64,000 nt of DNA from Roseivivax halotolerans (GTDB taxonomy: Bacteria; Pseudomonadota; Alphaproteobacteria; Rhodobacterales; Rhodobacteraceae), in contig NZ_FOXV01000014.1 in NCBI RefSeq assembly GCF_900115815.1, forward strand, positions 17,638 through 81,637, given 5' to 3'. Under the pieces are notes generated by a model that worked only from the letters and a program-made list of their open reading frames with translations, did not search any database and was not told the DNA's origin. A program made the translations under genes and the position numbers. Each line of letters starts with the position of its first letter. Position 1 is the stretch's first letter. Of this stretch, positions 25,585-36,636 are shown piece by piece.

Positions 25585-26612
25585 GCACCCAGACCGACAT
25601 GCGAAAAGTCCTCATCACCGGCACCGCCGGCTTCATCGGCTTCCACCTGGCGAAGCTTCTTCTGGCCGAGGGCTTTCGCGTTAAGGGCTACGACGGGATG
25701 ACCGATTACTACGATGTCACCCTCAAGCAGCGCCGGCATTCCATGCTGCTGCAGAACCCGAATTTCTCGGCCAAGGAGGGTATGCTGGAAGATCAGGCAA
25801 GCTTCGATGCGTTGGCAGACGAGTTCCAGCCCGATGTGATCGTCCACCTCGCCGCCCAGGCCGGGGTGCGCTACAGCCTAGAAAATCCGCGCGCCTATAT
25901 CGACGCCAATGTCATTGGCACCTTCAACGTGATGGAAGCCGCCCGCCGGCTTGATGTGAAGCACTTGCTGATGGCTTCTACCTCCTCAGTCTATGGCGCC
26001 AACGAGGAGATGCCCTTCACCGAGACCGAGAAGGCCGACACGCAGCTGACCATCTATGCCGCGACCAAGAAGGCGAACGAGTCGATGGGCCATTCCTACG
26101 CGCACCTGTGGGACCTGCCGACGACGATGTTCCGCTTCTTCACGGTCTACGGCACGTGGGGGCGGCCAGACCTGGCGCTCTACAAGTTCGTCGATGCGAT
26201 CCTCGATGATCGGCCGATCAACATCTACAACCAAGGCGACATGTATCGCGATTTCACCTATGTCGACGACCTGGTGCGCGGCATCCGCCTGCTGATCGAC
26301 GCGGTGCCCGAGCGGCCCGCCACGCGCGACGACATTCCCAAGTGGGACTCGCTATCACCGGCCGCGCCATTCCGGGTCGTAAACATAGGCAACTCCGAAA
26401 AGGTCCGCCTGCTTGACTTTGTGGACGCCATCGAAGAGGCGCTCGGGAAGAAAGCGGTACGCAATTACATGGAGATGCAAATGGGCGACGTGCCGGCCAC
26501 CTGGGCCGATGCGACTTTGCTGCAGGAATTGACCAGCTACCGGCCTCGGACTGATTACAAAGACGGAATTGCGAAGTTCGTGGCGTGGTTTCGGGAGTAT
26601 TACGGTAAATGA
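25581..26612 (+). CDS. UDP-glucuronate epimerase-type SDR
   Basis: A 343-residue extended short-chain dehydrogenase. NAD-binding [11 protein letters not shown] is at the N-terminus. The catalytic Ser/Tyr/Lys come from [14 protein letters not shown] and YAATKKANE. The segments [20 protein letters not shown] and [18 protein letters not shown] are those of UDP-glucuronate 4-epimerases (LspL-like). It would supply UDP-galacturonate or an epimer as an acidic building block. It overlaps the regulator and the following sulfotransferase-like gene by 4 bp each. Confidence 0.88.
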   Translation: MSTQTDMRKVLITGTAGFIGFHLAKLLLAEGFRVKGYDGMTDYYDVTLKQRRHSMLLQNPNFSAKEGMLEDQASFDALADEFQPDVIVHLAAQAGVRYSLENPRAYIDANVIGTFNVMEAARRLDVKHLLMASTSSVYGANEEMPFTETEKADTQLTIYAATKKANESMGHSYAHLWDLPTTMFRFFTVYGTWGRPDLALYKFVDAILDDRPINIYNQGDMYRDFTYVDDLVRGIRLLIDAVPERPATRDDIPKWDSLSPAAPFRVVNIGNSEKVRLLDFVDAIEEALGKKAVRNYMEMQMGDVPATWADATLLQELTSYRPRTDYKDGIAKFVAWFREYYGK

Positions 26613-27337
26613 GTGGGTTGAGCGGCTCGGAGCGACTGCGACTGCGGCTCAAGCAGCTCGAGCATTTGCGAGCACTGCGCAAGGCCAATGCCTTTTACGT
26701 TAGACGCTTCCTGCCGAACCCGTTCGAACAGGTTCTTAGTCCAGCCGGCATGGCGAACCGCGAGTTTATCTTCATCCACGTGCCCAAGACAGCCGGGACG
26801 TCGATTACAAAGGCTTTCGAGAAGAAAGCGCTCCACATTCCGCTGGCGCGCTACTACGCGGTCGACCCGGAAAGGGCCGATGCGACCCTCAAGGTGGCCG
26901 TTTGCCGTGATCCGGCCGAGCGTCTCCACTCGGCCTTCAACTACCATCATTCGTCGATTGGCGTGAACGCTTCGGCAGACGTCCGTTGGGCCGAGGAGAC
27001 GCTTGGGCAGTATGCGGGGTTCAAAGAGTTTCTCGAGGACCTCCAAGACGCAAAGCGGCGGCGCAAGTTTATGATGTGGCCGCACTACAGACCCCAAATC
27101 GACTGGCTTGTGAGCGAGCCCGGCGGACCGGTCTCGATCGATCTTCTGGGTAGGTTCGAGGAGCTTCCCGATTTCCTGTCAACCTTGTCACACAATGTCG
27201 GCCAACCGATTTCAATCGGCCACGACCGCAAGCCGCGCATGGAACGGAAAAGCTTGCAGCTCGATGCGGGTCAGAAAGCGCTGATTGCCGACATGTACGG
27301 GGCAGACTACGAGTACTTCGGATACCGGGCCTACTGA
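26609..27337 (+). CDS. Sulfotransferase family 2-like protein
   Basis: A 242-residue protein with the PAPS 5'-phosphate loop [18 protein letters not shown] near residue 51 and the 3'-phosphate segment [19 protein letters not shown]. This is the layout of carbohydrate sulfotransferases. It would transfer sulfate from PAPS to a sugar of the exopolysaccharide. No transmembrane helix is evident, so it would act in the cytoplasm on the lipid-linked unit. It is translationally coupled to the epimerase gene. A second, unrelated sulfotransferase lies at 30 kb. Confidence 0.8.
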   Translation: MSGLSGSERLRLRLKQLEHLRALRKANAFYVRRFLPNPFEQVLSPAGMANREFIFIHVPKTAGTSITKAFEKKALHIPLARYYAVDPERADATLKVAVCRDPAERLHSAFNYHHSSIGVNASADVRWAEETLGQYAGFKEFLEDLQDAKRRRKFMMWPHYRPQIDWLVSEPGGPVSIDLLGRFEELPDFLSTLSHNVGQPISIGHDRKPRMERKSLQLDAGQKALIADMYGADYEYFGYRAY

Positions 27338-27379
27338 GAGACTGTGGGTCATCACGCCTGAACACCAAGAGATAGCAGA

Positions 27380-28656
<1,277 letters not shown>

Positions 28657-28660
<4 letters not shown>

Positions 28661-30045
28661 AGTCGATGGCAGGTGATCCGCCAGTGGATGGTCGCCCTGG
28701 TCGCGGACCGAAAAATGGGCTAAGGGCGCAGTTGATGCGGGGCGGTATCGCGGGCCTTGCGGTCCGCTCGGGATCGATCATTGCCGGCTTGATCGCATCG
28801 GTCACGCTTGCGCGGCTTCTAGGGCCTGAGACTTACGGGGTTTACGCCTTCGTCTTTTCCCTGATCACGTTGATTGGACTGCCGGTCAAGATGGGGTTGC
28901 CCACCTTGATCCTGCGCGAGACCGCCCGGGCGGACCAGGCTGATGATGGCGCCCTGATGCGGGGTATCTGGCGCTGGTCGGATCGTGCCATGGCGCTGAT
29001 GGCCGCGGTGGTGCTGGGTTTGACCGGCCTCTATCTCTGGTTAATTTCGGGTATCGAAACGCCGCACATGGCGGCATTGCTCTGGGCCTTGCCACTGGTG
29101 CCGTTGATCGGCTGGGCCCAGGCCCGCAGCGCGGCGATCCGCGGGCTGCGACGTGTGGCGCTTGGCGCCGCTCCTGATAAGGTCGTCCGCCCGTTGCTGC
29201 TCGCCGCCGCAGTCGTCCTGGCGGCCTGGACCCTGAGCGCGCCGCTCAGCGCGGCGCAAGTCTTCGCGATCCATGCAGGGGTCGCGGCCATCGCCCTGCT
29301 GTTCGCGAGCGTGATCCTGAAACGGGTCGCGCCGCGCCACGTGGCGGCCGAGACGCCCCGCACCCAACCGAGGGCATGGATCGCGGCGATCCTACCTTTA
29401 GCGGCCATCGCCGGTCTTCAGGAGATCAGCCACAACACTGATATACTCATGTTAGGCGCGCTGGCATCGGACGCTGATGTCGGCCTTTACCGCGTCGCGC
29501 TCTCGGGGGCGAACATCGCGCTCTTCGGCCTGACGACGGCCAATCTCGTGCTGCAGCCCTACTTCGCGCGCGCCTGGGGCGCCGGGGACCATCGCGCGCT
29601 GCAGCGGCTGGCCACCGTTGGAGCGCGGATTTCTGTGCTCTCGACGCTGCCGATCCTCGGGCTGTTCTGGTTTGGAGGCATCTGGCTTCTGGGGCTTATC
29701 TTCGGCGATGCGTATGCAGGTGCGTTCTGGGCCTTGATCCTGCTGTGCATCGGGCAAAGCTTCAGCGCCTTTTTCGGCTCGGTCGGCAGTCTTCTGACGA
29801 TGTCCGGCCGGGAATGGGTCGCCCTAAGCGGGCTCGGGGTTTCGACTTTGGTCAATGTCGGGCTGAACTGGCTCCTCATCCCGATATACGGCATCGAAGG
29901 CGCCGCCTTTGCCACCGGGCTCTCGATGATTGCGTGGAATGTCGGACTTTGGGGAGCGACCTGGATCCTGCTCCGCATCGACAGCTCTGCGCTTGGTCTG
30001 CGGCGCACACCGCCTGCATCCCTTGGACCGAGGGCGGGCTCATGA
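28657..30045 (+). CDS. Polysaccharide flippase (Wzx-like, MATE/MOP superfamily)
   Basis: A 462-residue protein with about 12-14 hydrophobic segments. The N-terminal signature [44 protein letters not shown] is typical of Wzx/RfbX flippases. The mid-protein [22 protein letters not shown] is also family-typical. It would flip the undecaprenyl-linked repeat unit to the periplasm for polymerisation by the EpsG-like protein at 36.6 kb. It overlaps both neighbours by 4 bp. Confidence 0.87.
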
Positions 30046-30995
30046 CGGTAAACGACACATCGACGGCACGGCAGAGCGAAAGCGCGACGCTGGTGCCGGG
30101 CGGATCGCCGGCGCCCAACCTCTATATTCTTGGCGCACCGAAATGTGGCACGACGGCGTTGGCACAGTGGCTGGGCGAGCATCGCATGATTCATGCGCCC
30201 ACAGTCAAGGAGCCGCATCATTTCTCGAGCGAGTATTGCCTGACCCCCGATCGCGACGCGTATGGGCGCAACTACCGCAACTGGTCCGACGAGACCTGGG
30301 CAATTGATGCCTCGGTCTGGCAGTTGTATTCGCCAAACGCTGTTCCCAACATCCTGCGCGAGCGCGCTGATGCCCGCTTTGTCGTGATGCTGCGGAATCC
30401 GATGCAGATGATCCCGTCTATGCACCGGCAACAGATCTACAACGGCAATGAACTTGAGCCAGATCTTCGCAAGGCGCTGGCGCTGAGCGACAGCCGGCGC
30501 GCGGGCGAGGGAGCGCGGGTTCTGCCAGGCTACCCGCCCGATCATCTTGCCTATTACCATTCCTGCGCCCTTGGATGGCAGATCGCGCGCTTCATGGCGA
30601 CCGTCGATGAACGTCAGCGGCATATCATTCTCTATGACGACTTCGCGGCATCGCCGGATCGCGTGCTCAGACAGGTCTATGACTTCATCGGGCTGGAGCC
30701 AACGATGCCGTCCGGGTTTGAGCGCGTGAACGCAGCGAAGGTTCGCCGTCTTCCGGAGCTCGACCGGTTCGTCAAATCGGTCGGGCAATGGAAACACCGT
30801 CAGGGAATCTCGGTCCGGTTCGGTTTCCTGTCTTGGTTGCGCAAGGTCAACCGTGCGGAAAAGGCCGTCGATCCGCTCGATTTCGACATCCGGGCTTCGA
30901 TCCGGGCGAGGCTGGCGGACGACGTCACGCAACTTGGCGATTGCCTCGGAAGAGACCTGTCGCACTGGCTCGACGCGCCCGGCGGACCGACGTGA
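30042..30995 (+). CDS. Sulfotransferase (domain 1 type)
   Basis: A 317-residue protein. The PAPS-binding loop LYILGAPKCGTTALAQWL is near residue 28 and the 3'-phosphate site RFVVMLRNPMQMIPSMHRQ near residue 110. The structural element IILYDDFAASPDRVLRQVYDFIGL is also present; together these define the heparan-sulfate-like sulfotransferase family. The ATG at 30042 overlaps the flippase TGA. With the gene at 26.6 kb it suggests two distinct sulfation events on the polymer. Confidence 0.86.
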   Translation: MTVNDTSTARQSESATLVPGGSPAPNLYILGAPKCGTTALAQWLGEHRMIHAPTVKEPHHFSSEYCLTPDRDAYGRNYRNWSDETWAIDASVWQLYSPNAVPNILRERADARFVVMLRNPMQMIPSMHRQQIYNGNELEPDLRKALALSDSRRAGEGARVLPGYPPDHLAYYHSCALGWQIARFMATVDERQRHIILYDDFAASPDRVLRQVYDFIGLEPTMPSGFERVNAAKVRRLPELDRFVKSVGQWKHRQGISVRFGFLSWLRKVNRAEKAVDPLDFDIRASIRARLADDVTQLGDCLGRDLSHWLDAPGGPT

Positions 30996-32098
30996 CTGTG
31001 CCCGGGCAGCGCATATCCATCCTTTTGCCCGACCTTCGGGGCGGGGGAGCCGAGCGGATCAGTATCGTGCTCGCCCACGAATTTGCCCGCGCAGGGCATC
31101 AGGTCGAGTTTGTTCTGCGGCAAGCGAGGGGCGAGTTGCTCGACGAAGCGCGGCAGAGCTTTTCGGTCGTGGACCTCGACACCGCGCGCGTGCGCAGTGT
31201 TCTGCGAAAGCTCGTCACCTATCTCAGACAGCGGCAGCCCGACGTCCTGCTCGCCGCCATGTGGCCCTTGACCTGCATCGCGCCGGTCGCCTCGCGTCTG
31301 GCCGGGCTGCGCTGCAAGGTGCTGGTGTCCGAGCACGGTATCCTCTCCGCGCAGTACAAGGACTGGGGCGCGGCGCATAGGATTGCGCTGAGGGCGACCA
31401 CCGGTCTTGGCTACCGCCTTGCCCATCGCCGCATCGGTGTGTCTGACGGGGTGGCGCGGGATATGGCCGGACTTTCGTCGATGGCGCCGGACCGGTTCGA
31501 CACGATCTACAATCCCGTGCCCCCGCGCGCCGAGCCTTCCGAAGCGGCGATCGCCGCGGCCGAGGCGCTTTGGAATGCCCCTCCGGGCCAGCGGCTGGTG
31601 ACAGTCGGCACGATGAAGGCGGTCAAAAACCATCCGCTTCTGCTGAGGGCCTTCGCGCAGCTGCCGCGGCCCGGGGCGCGCTTGATGTTCGTGGGCGACG
31701 GCAGCGAGCGCGACGCGCTGGTGTCGCTCGCGCAAGAGCTCGGCGTGGCCGACAGGGTGATCTTCGCCGGGTTTCACCCCGACCCCAGCCCGTTCTACCG
31801 GACCGCCGATCTCTTCGCGTTGTCCTCGAACTACGAGGGATTCGGCAACGTCATCGTCGAAGCACTGTCCTGCGGGACCCCCGTAGTTTCAACCGATTGC
31901 CCGTCTGGGCCGAACGAAATCCTTGAGGGAGGCCGCTACGGTCGGCTGGTCCCGGTCGGTGATGAACAGGCACTGGCACAGGCGATGTCAGACGCACTCG
32001 CCGCACCTGTCGACCGCGACGCCTTGATACAAAGAGCCGCGGATTTCGCGCCGGCAATTGCAGCCCAGGGATATCTCGCATTATTGGACCTGACATGA
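30992..32098 (+). CDS. Glycosyltransferase family 4
   Basis: A 368-residue GT-B enzyme. The start is a GTG at 30992 overlapping the preceding TGA (GTGA). The N-terminus ISILLPDLRGGGAERISIVLAHEFARAGHQVEFVL is a classic GT4 acceptor half. The donor half has VTVGTMKAVKNHPLLLRAFAQL and LSSNYEGFGNVIVEALSCGTPVVSTDCPSGPNEIL. This E-G-F-G-x7-E pattern is common in GalNAc or hexose transferases of EPS loci. Specificity unknown. Confidence 0.88.
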   Translation: MTVPGQRISILLPDLRGGGAERISIVLAHEFARAGHQVEFVLRQARGELLDEARQSFSVVDLDTARVRSVLRKLVTYLRQRQPDVLLAAMWPLTCIAPVASRLAGLRCKVLVSEHGILSAQYKDWGAAHRIALRATTGLGYRLAHRRIGVSDGVARDMAGLSSMAPDRFDTIYNPVPPRAEPSEAAIAAAEALWNAPPGQRLVTVGTMKAVKNHPLLLRAFAQLPRPGARLMFVGDGSERDALVSLAQELGVADRVIFAGFHPDPSPFYRTADLFALSSNYEGFGNVIVEALSCGTPVVSTDCPSGPNEILEGGRYGRLVPVGDEQALAQAMSDALAAPVDRDALIQRAADFAPAIAAQGYLALLDLT

Positions 32099-32168
32099 TC
32101 CAATCCTCTTACGCTGCCCTGTCGTGCAGGGGCGCACCAGATGCAGCGCCCTTCGATGCCGAGGCCCC

Positions 32169-33386
32169 ATGACCCAAAGCGTTCTCTACATTTCCTATAC
32201 CGGGCTGATGGACCCCCTGGGTCAAAGCCAGGTGCTGCAATATGTTCTTGCGCTCGGGCGTTGGGGCCATCGCATGACGGTGCTGAGTTTCGAGAAGCCC
32301 GACGCGCTGAACGACCGGGATCGGGTGGCGGCGATGCGCGCCCTGTGCGACGCGGCCGGCGTCGACTGGCGACCGCGTGTCTGGCACAACAAGCCCGTCG
32401 GGATCCTGGCCACGCTGTACGATCTGGCCGCAGGCCGACGGCAGGCCATCCGCATCGCCCGCGAGGTGGGCGCCGAGGTCGTGCATTGCCGCAGCTACAT
32501 CGCCAGCCTCATGGGCCTCGCGGTCAAGCGCGCGACGGGGGCGAAGTTTGTCTTCGACATGCGCGGCTTCTGGCCCGACGAACGCGTCGACGGCAGCATC
32601 TGGTCGAAATCGGGCGCGCCCTACCGCGTCTTCAAGCGCGTCGAACGCAGCCTTTTTCTGAATGCCGATCACGTCGTGTCGCTGACCAAGGCGGGTGTGC
32701 GGGAATACGAGGCGTTTGACTATCTGAAGGGCAGGGCGCCGAATTCCACGGTGATCCCCACCTGCACCAACCTGGAAATGTTCAGGCCAGAGGACACCCC
32801 GCGCGAGGGGTTCACGCTGGGCTATGTTGGCTCTGTCGGAAGCTGGTACCTCTTTGACGAGGTCGCAAAAGCGGTCGCGCGGGCCTTTGTCCTACGCTCC
32901 GATGCACGCTTTCTGGTGGTGACCAAGGGCAACCACGATCTGGTGCGCAAGGCGCTGGACGCGGCCGGCGCCGATCCCGCGCGGGTCGAGATGCGCAGCG
33001 CGGACTTCTCGGAGGTGGCCCACCAGATCGGCCGGATGGATGCCGGCCTCTTTTTCATCCGCCCGGCTTGGTCGAAACGGGCGTCCTGTCCGACCCGCAT
33101 GGGCGAATTCCTTGCCTGCGGCAAGCCTTGCCTTGCGAATGGCGGTGTCGGCGACGTGGCCGAGGATATCCGCGAAACCGGCACGGGGATCGCGCTGCCG
33201 CCGATTGGCACCGAAACGGTCGACCTGACCGATCTTGACGCGGCGCTGCACCGCCTTTTCGCCATGGCCGAGGATCCCGGGATGGCGGCCCGCTCCCGCG
33301 CCGTGGCAGAAGAGCGCTTCTCGCTCGAGACGGGGGTGGCGGCCTATTCCGGGATCTACGCCCGCCTCGCCGGAGCCGCGGCATGA
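32169..33386 (+). CDS. Glycosyltransferase (GT4-like)
   Basis: A 405-residue GT-B fold protein starting MTQSVLYISYTGLMDPLGQSQVLQYVLALG; the frame extends 15 codons upstream but without family similarity. The segments VHCRSYIASLMGLAVKRATGAKFVFDMRGFWPDERVDGSIW and SKRASCPTRMGEFLACGKPCLANGGVGDVA are recognisable as glycosyltransferase-4-type in exopolysaccharide loci. Overlaps the next gene by 4 bp. Base composition here is markedly more GC-rich than at 36.6-37.7 kb. Confidence 0.82.
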   Translation: MTQSVLYISYTGLMDPLGQSQVLQYVLALGRWGHRMTVLSFEKPDALNDRDRVAAMRALCDAAGVDWRPRVWHNKPVGILATLYDLAAGRRQAIRIAREVGAEVVHCRSYIASLMGLAVKRATGAKFVFDMRGFWPDERVDGSIWSKSGAPYRVFKRVERSLFLNADHVVSLTKAGVREYEAFDYLKGRAPNSTVIPTCTNLEMFRPEDTPREGFTLGYVGSVGSWYLFDEVAKAVARAFVLRSDARFLVVTKGNHDLVRKALDAAGADPARVEMRSADFSEVAHQIGRMDAGLFFIRPAWSKRASCPTRMGEFLACGKPCLANGGVGDVAEDIRETGTGIALPPIGTETVDLTDLDAALHRLFAMAEDPGMAARSRAVAEERFSLETGVAAYSGIYARLAGAAA

Positions 33387-34477
33387 CGCGCGTGCTGTTT
33401 CTGACCCGCTACCCGGTGGAAGGCGCCTCAAGCCGCTATCGCGTGCTCCAGTACCTGCCGCACCTGAAGGCGCAGGGCGTGCAGGCGGATGTCCAGAGCT
33501 TCATGGACACGCCCATGTACCGCCTGTCGCTTGCCCCGGGCCGGACCGGGAACAAGATCGCGGCGACGCTGAAGGCCACCGTCAGGCGCCTGTGGGCGCT
33601 GCGCCGCTGGCGGGACTACGATGCGCTTTACCTGCAGCGCGAATTGCTGCCCTTCGGCCCGCCGCTGATCGAGGCGGCGCTGAAGAAACGCGGCGCGGTG
33701 CTGTTCTTCGACTATGACGACGCGCTCTTCATCAAGAAGGCGTCGCGCTACAACCGGATCGCCACCGCGCTGCGCTCTGCCGATAAGACGCGCGACCTCT
33801 TTCGTCTGGTGCATTGCGTGGTCGCCGGAAACAACTGGCTGCGCGATGCCGCCCGCGAGGCCGGCGCCGCACGGGCCGTCACGCTCGAGGTGGCCGAGGA
33901 CACGGGCCGTATCCCGATGCACGCTCCGCACGACAACGACACGCCGGTGACCATCGGCTGGCTGGGCTCGCCCTCGACCGTCAAGTACCTGCGCTTCATC
34001 GAACCGGTCCTGCAGCGGGTGGCGCAACGCTATCCGCAGGTCCGCTGGGAAATCATGGGCGGCAACGATTTCCGGATGGACGGGGTCGACTGGCAGCTCA
34101 GCGACTGGTCGCTCGACGGCGAGGTGGCGGCGCTTGGCCGGTTCGACATCGGGCTGATGCCGCTGCCGGCCGAGGATTGGGCAAAGGGCAAATCCGGCGG
34201 CAAGGCGCGCACCTACATGGCCGCGGGCATCGTTCCGGTCGTGTCGGCCATCGGATACAACACCGAACTGATCCACCATGGCGAAACCGGGTTTCTGTGC
34301 GAAACGCCCGAGGACTGGGAAACACACCTGGTGCGGGCCATCGAGGATGCGGATCTGCGCCAGCGTGTCGCCCTGGCGGCGCGGGCAGAGGTCGAGGACC
34401 GGTTCGATCCCGCCCTGATCGCGGCAAACATGGCAGCCTTGCTGAGGGATGTGGTGGACGATGTCGAAAAGCGCTGA
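33383..34477 (+). CDS. Glycosyltransferase (GT-B, family 4/1-like)
   Basis: A 364-residue protein: MTRVLFLTRYPVEGASSRYRVLQYLPHLKAQG opens an acceptor domain. The donor domain contains VTIGWLGSPSTVKYLRFIEPVL, GLMPLPAEDWAKGKSGGKARTYMAAGIVPVVSAIGYNTELI and a Glu-containing tail typical of these enzymes. The S-R-Y-R motif near the start is common in this subgroup. It overlaps the ATP-grasp gene by 17 bp, so expression is coupled. Confidence 0.82.
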   Translation: MTRVLFLTRYPVEGASSRYRVLQYLPHLKAQGVQADVQSFMDTPMYRLSLAPGRTGNKIAATLKATVRRLWALRRWRDYDALYLQRELLPFGPPLIEAALKKRGAVLFFDYDDALFIKKASRYNRIATALRSADKTRDLFRLVHCVVAGNNWLRDAAREAGAARAVTLEVAEDTGRIPMHAPHDNDTPVTIGWLGSPSTVKYLRFIEPVLQRVAQRYPQVRWEIMGGNDFRMDGVDWQLSDWSLDGEVAALGRFDIGLMPLPAEDWAKGKSGGKARTYMAAGIVPVVSAIGYNTELIHHGETGFLCETPEDWETHLVRAIEDADLRQRVALAARAEVEDRFDPALIAANMAALLRDVVDDVEKR

Positions 34478-35654
34478 CGTCATCGTGCTGGGCCTGTCTC
34501 CGACGGGCCTTTACGCCGTACGCGAGGCGGCGCGGGCCGGGTATTCCGTGCTGGGCGTCGGCGCGCCCGGGGCGCCGGGGCTGTGGTCGCGGTACCTGTC
34601 GGATCGCATCGCCGCGGACACGGCCGAGGCCCGCGTGACCGCCATCCTGGACCGCGTTTCCGTTGGTGGCCCGAAGCCCGTGCTGATCGTCACGTCCGAC
34701 CAGGATCTAGAGGCGGTCGTCGAAAGGGCAGAGGCGTTGTCCGGGCATGTCCATCTGCAAGGATCCTACACCGATGGCCTTGCCGGGCGGATCATGGACA
34801 AGGACAGTTTCTACCGGCTCTGCGACGCGCAGGGCGTCGCCTACCCGTCGCTCTGGCCGGCCCCCGTCACGGACGCGGCGGCGTATCGCGACCGCATCGC
34901 CTATCCCGCGATGATCAAGCCGGCCCGAATCCAAAGCGTGAAGCACCTGATGGCCGGGCAGAAGGGCTGGATCGTGCGCAGCGCGGCCGAGTTCGACGCC
35001 GTGCTGCCCCGGATCCCGCACGAGGCCGGCACGCTTCTGATGCAGGAAATCGTTCCCGGCCCCGAAAGCGACATCACCCTCTGGTGCGGCTACCTGGACC
35101 GGGACGGGCAGGTGCGCCAACGCTTTACCGCACGCAAGCTGCGCCAGTACCCCGCCGGCTTCGGGTCGGCCTCGCTGGTGCAGAGCGAACCCTGTCCCGA
35201 GACCGCCGAGATCGCCGAAGGACTGCTTTCGGCGCTTGGCTACCGGGGCATCGCGGCGGCCGAGTTCAAGCGTCATCCGGAAACCGGGGCGTTGAAGATC
35301 ATCGAGGTGAACCCGCGCCCCTCGCTGTGGTTTTCGGTCTCGACCAGGGCGGGCGTGCCGCTGATCGAGACCGCCATCGCCGAGGCGCGTGGCGCGGCCC
35401 TGCCAGCGGCCGCCGCGCAGAAGAACGGCGTGCTCTGGCGCTACACCACCAAGGATCTCACCTCGCGGCTGTTTTACGCCCTGAACCGGGATTTCGTGCT
35501 GCCCGCCCCGGACACGGCGCGCAAGGCGCCGGTTACGGGCCGGGCGGATGTCACCGGCGCCTGGGACGATCCCGCGCCCGGTTTCGGAGAGCTGGCCACC
35601 TTCGCCGGCAAGCTGGCCGGACGCGTCACCGCCCGGGTCAGGGGCCGATCATGA
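34461..35654 (+). CDS. ATP-grasp enzyme of the EPS locus
   Basis: A 397-residue ATP-grasp protein. An N-terminal Rossmann-like pre-ATP-grasp part (DVIVLGLSPTGLYAVREAARAGYSVLGVG) precedes the ATP-binding domain. That domain has YPAMIKPARIQSVKHL, LLMQEIVPGPESDITLWCGYL and the metal-binding end KIIEVNPRPSLWFSVSTRAGVPL. Members join a carboxylate to an amine. In a polysaccharide cluster this could attach an amino acid to a uronic acid, but the substrate is unknown. It overlaps the deacetylase-like gene by 4 bp. Confidence 0.82.
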   Translation: MSKSADVIVLGLSPTGLYAVREAARAGYSVLGVGAPGAPGLWSRYLSDRIAADTAEARVTAILDRVSVGGPKPVLIVTSDQDLEAVVERAEALSGHVHLQGSYTDGLAGRIMDKDSFYRLCDAQGVAYPSLWPAPVTDAAAYRDRIAYPAMIKPARIQSVKHLMAGQKGWIVRSAAEFDAVLPRIPHEAGTLLMQEIVPGPESDITLWCGYLDRDGQVRQRFTARKLRQYPAGFGSASLVQSEPCPETAEIAEGLLSALGYRGIAAAEFKRHPETGALKIIEVNPRPSLWFSVSTRAGVPLIETAIAEARGAALPAAAAQKNGVLWRYTTKDLTSRLFYALNRDFVLPAPDTARKAPVTGRADVTGAWDDPAPGFGELATFAGKLAGRVTARVRGRS

Positions 35655-36613
35655 CCGGTTCGTTCGTCATCTCGCTGGATTTCGAGCTCATGTGGGGCGT
35701 GCGCGACCACCGGTCGGTGCAGGACTACGGCGACGCGGTGCTGGGCGGGCGCGAGGCCATCCCGCACATGCTGGCCCGCTTCGAGGCGGCTGGCGTAAGG
35801 GCGACTTGGGCCACTGTCGGGCTCCTGTTCGCGCGAAACCGTGATGAAATGCTGTCATTCGCGCCCAGAGACCGCCCGGCCTATGAAGACCCTGGCCTCT
35901 CCCCTTATGCGGATATCGAGAACCGCCTGATCGGAGAAAACGAACAAGCCGACCCGATGCATTTCGGTGCATCCCTGATCGACCGGATCGCAGAGACGCC
36001 CGGACAGGAACTCGCGACGCATACCTACAGCCACTACTACTGCTTGGAACCCGGCGCGGATGCGGACTCGTTCGAGGCAGACCTAGCCGCGGCCGCGGCG
36101 ATCGCGGGACACTCAGGGCACAAGCTTCAGAGCATCGTCTACCCGCGCAACCAGATGTCCGAGGCGTTTATCGAACGGGGCGCAGGACAGGGAATTACCG
36201 CGTATCGGGGTGATGCCCGGGGCTGGCTCTACCGGCCCCGAGCCGACGCGGAGACGACCAGGCTTTTTCGGCTGGCGCGTTTCATTGACGGTGCCTTGCC
36301 ACTTGGCCCCAAGCAAGTCGTGCAGCCCGACCACGACGGCCAGGCATGGAACGTACCGGCGTCACGCTTCTTCAGACCGTGGTCGAAGAAACTGGCTTTC
36401 TACCATGCTTTGCATATCCGCCGGATTGAAACCGAAATGGAGTTGGCCGCGCGGCAAGGAAGGTGTTATCACTTGTGGTGGCACCCCCACAACTTCGGCC
36501 GCAACACGACAGAGAACTTTGTCGGGCTCGACCGTGTGATCGAGTGCTTTAGAAGATGCAGCGACGAATTCGGCATGGTGAGCAGAACCATGCATGATTT
36601 CACCGTTTCGTAG
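35651..36613 (+). CDS. Polysaccharide deacetylase family protein (NodB-like)
   Basis: A 320-residue NodB-homology protein. The metal-binding Asp/Glu motif is in VISLDFELMWG at the N-terminus and the His pair is in ELATHTYSHYYC. The YPRNQM motif 3 and the late His (LWWHPHNFG) complete the active-site set. It lacks a signal peptide, so it probably acts on a precursor in the cytoplasm. Paired with the ATP-grasp gene by ATGA coupling. The two may form a deacetylate-then-acylate step on an N-acetyl sugar (inference). Confidence 0.82.
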   Translation: MTGSFVISLDFELMWGVRDHRSVQDYGDAVLGGREAIPHMLARFEAAGVRATWATVGLLFARNRDEMLSFAPRDRPAYEDPGLSPYADIENRLIGENEQADPMHFGASLIDRIAETPGQELATHTYSHYYCLEPGADADSFEADLAAAAAIAGHSGHKLQSIVYPRNQMSEAFIERGAGQGITAYRGDARGWLYRPRADAETTRLFRLARFIDGALPLGPKQVVQPDHDGQAWNVPASRFFRPWSKKLAFYHALHIRRIETEMELAARQGRCYHLWWHPHNFGRNTTENFVGLDRVIECFRRCSDEFGMVSRTMHDFTVS

Positions 36614-36636
36614 TCGAACACAGGCCCTGCCCATCC

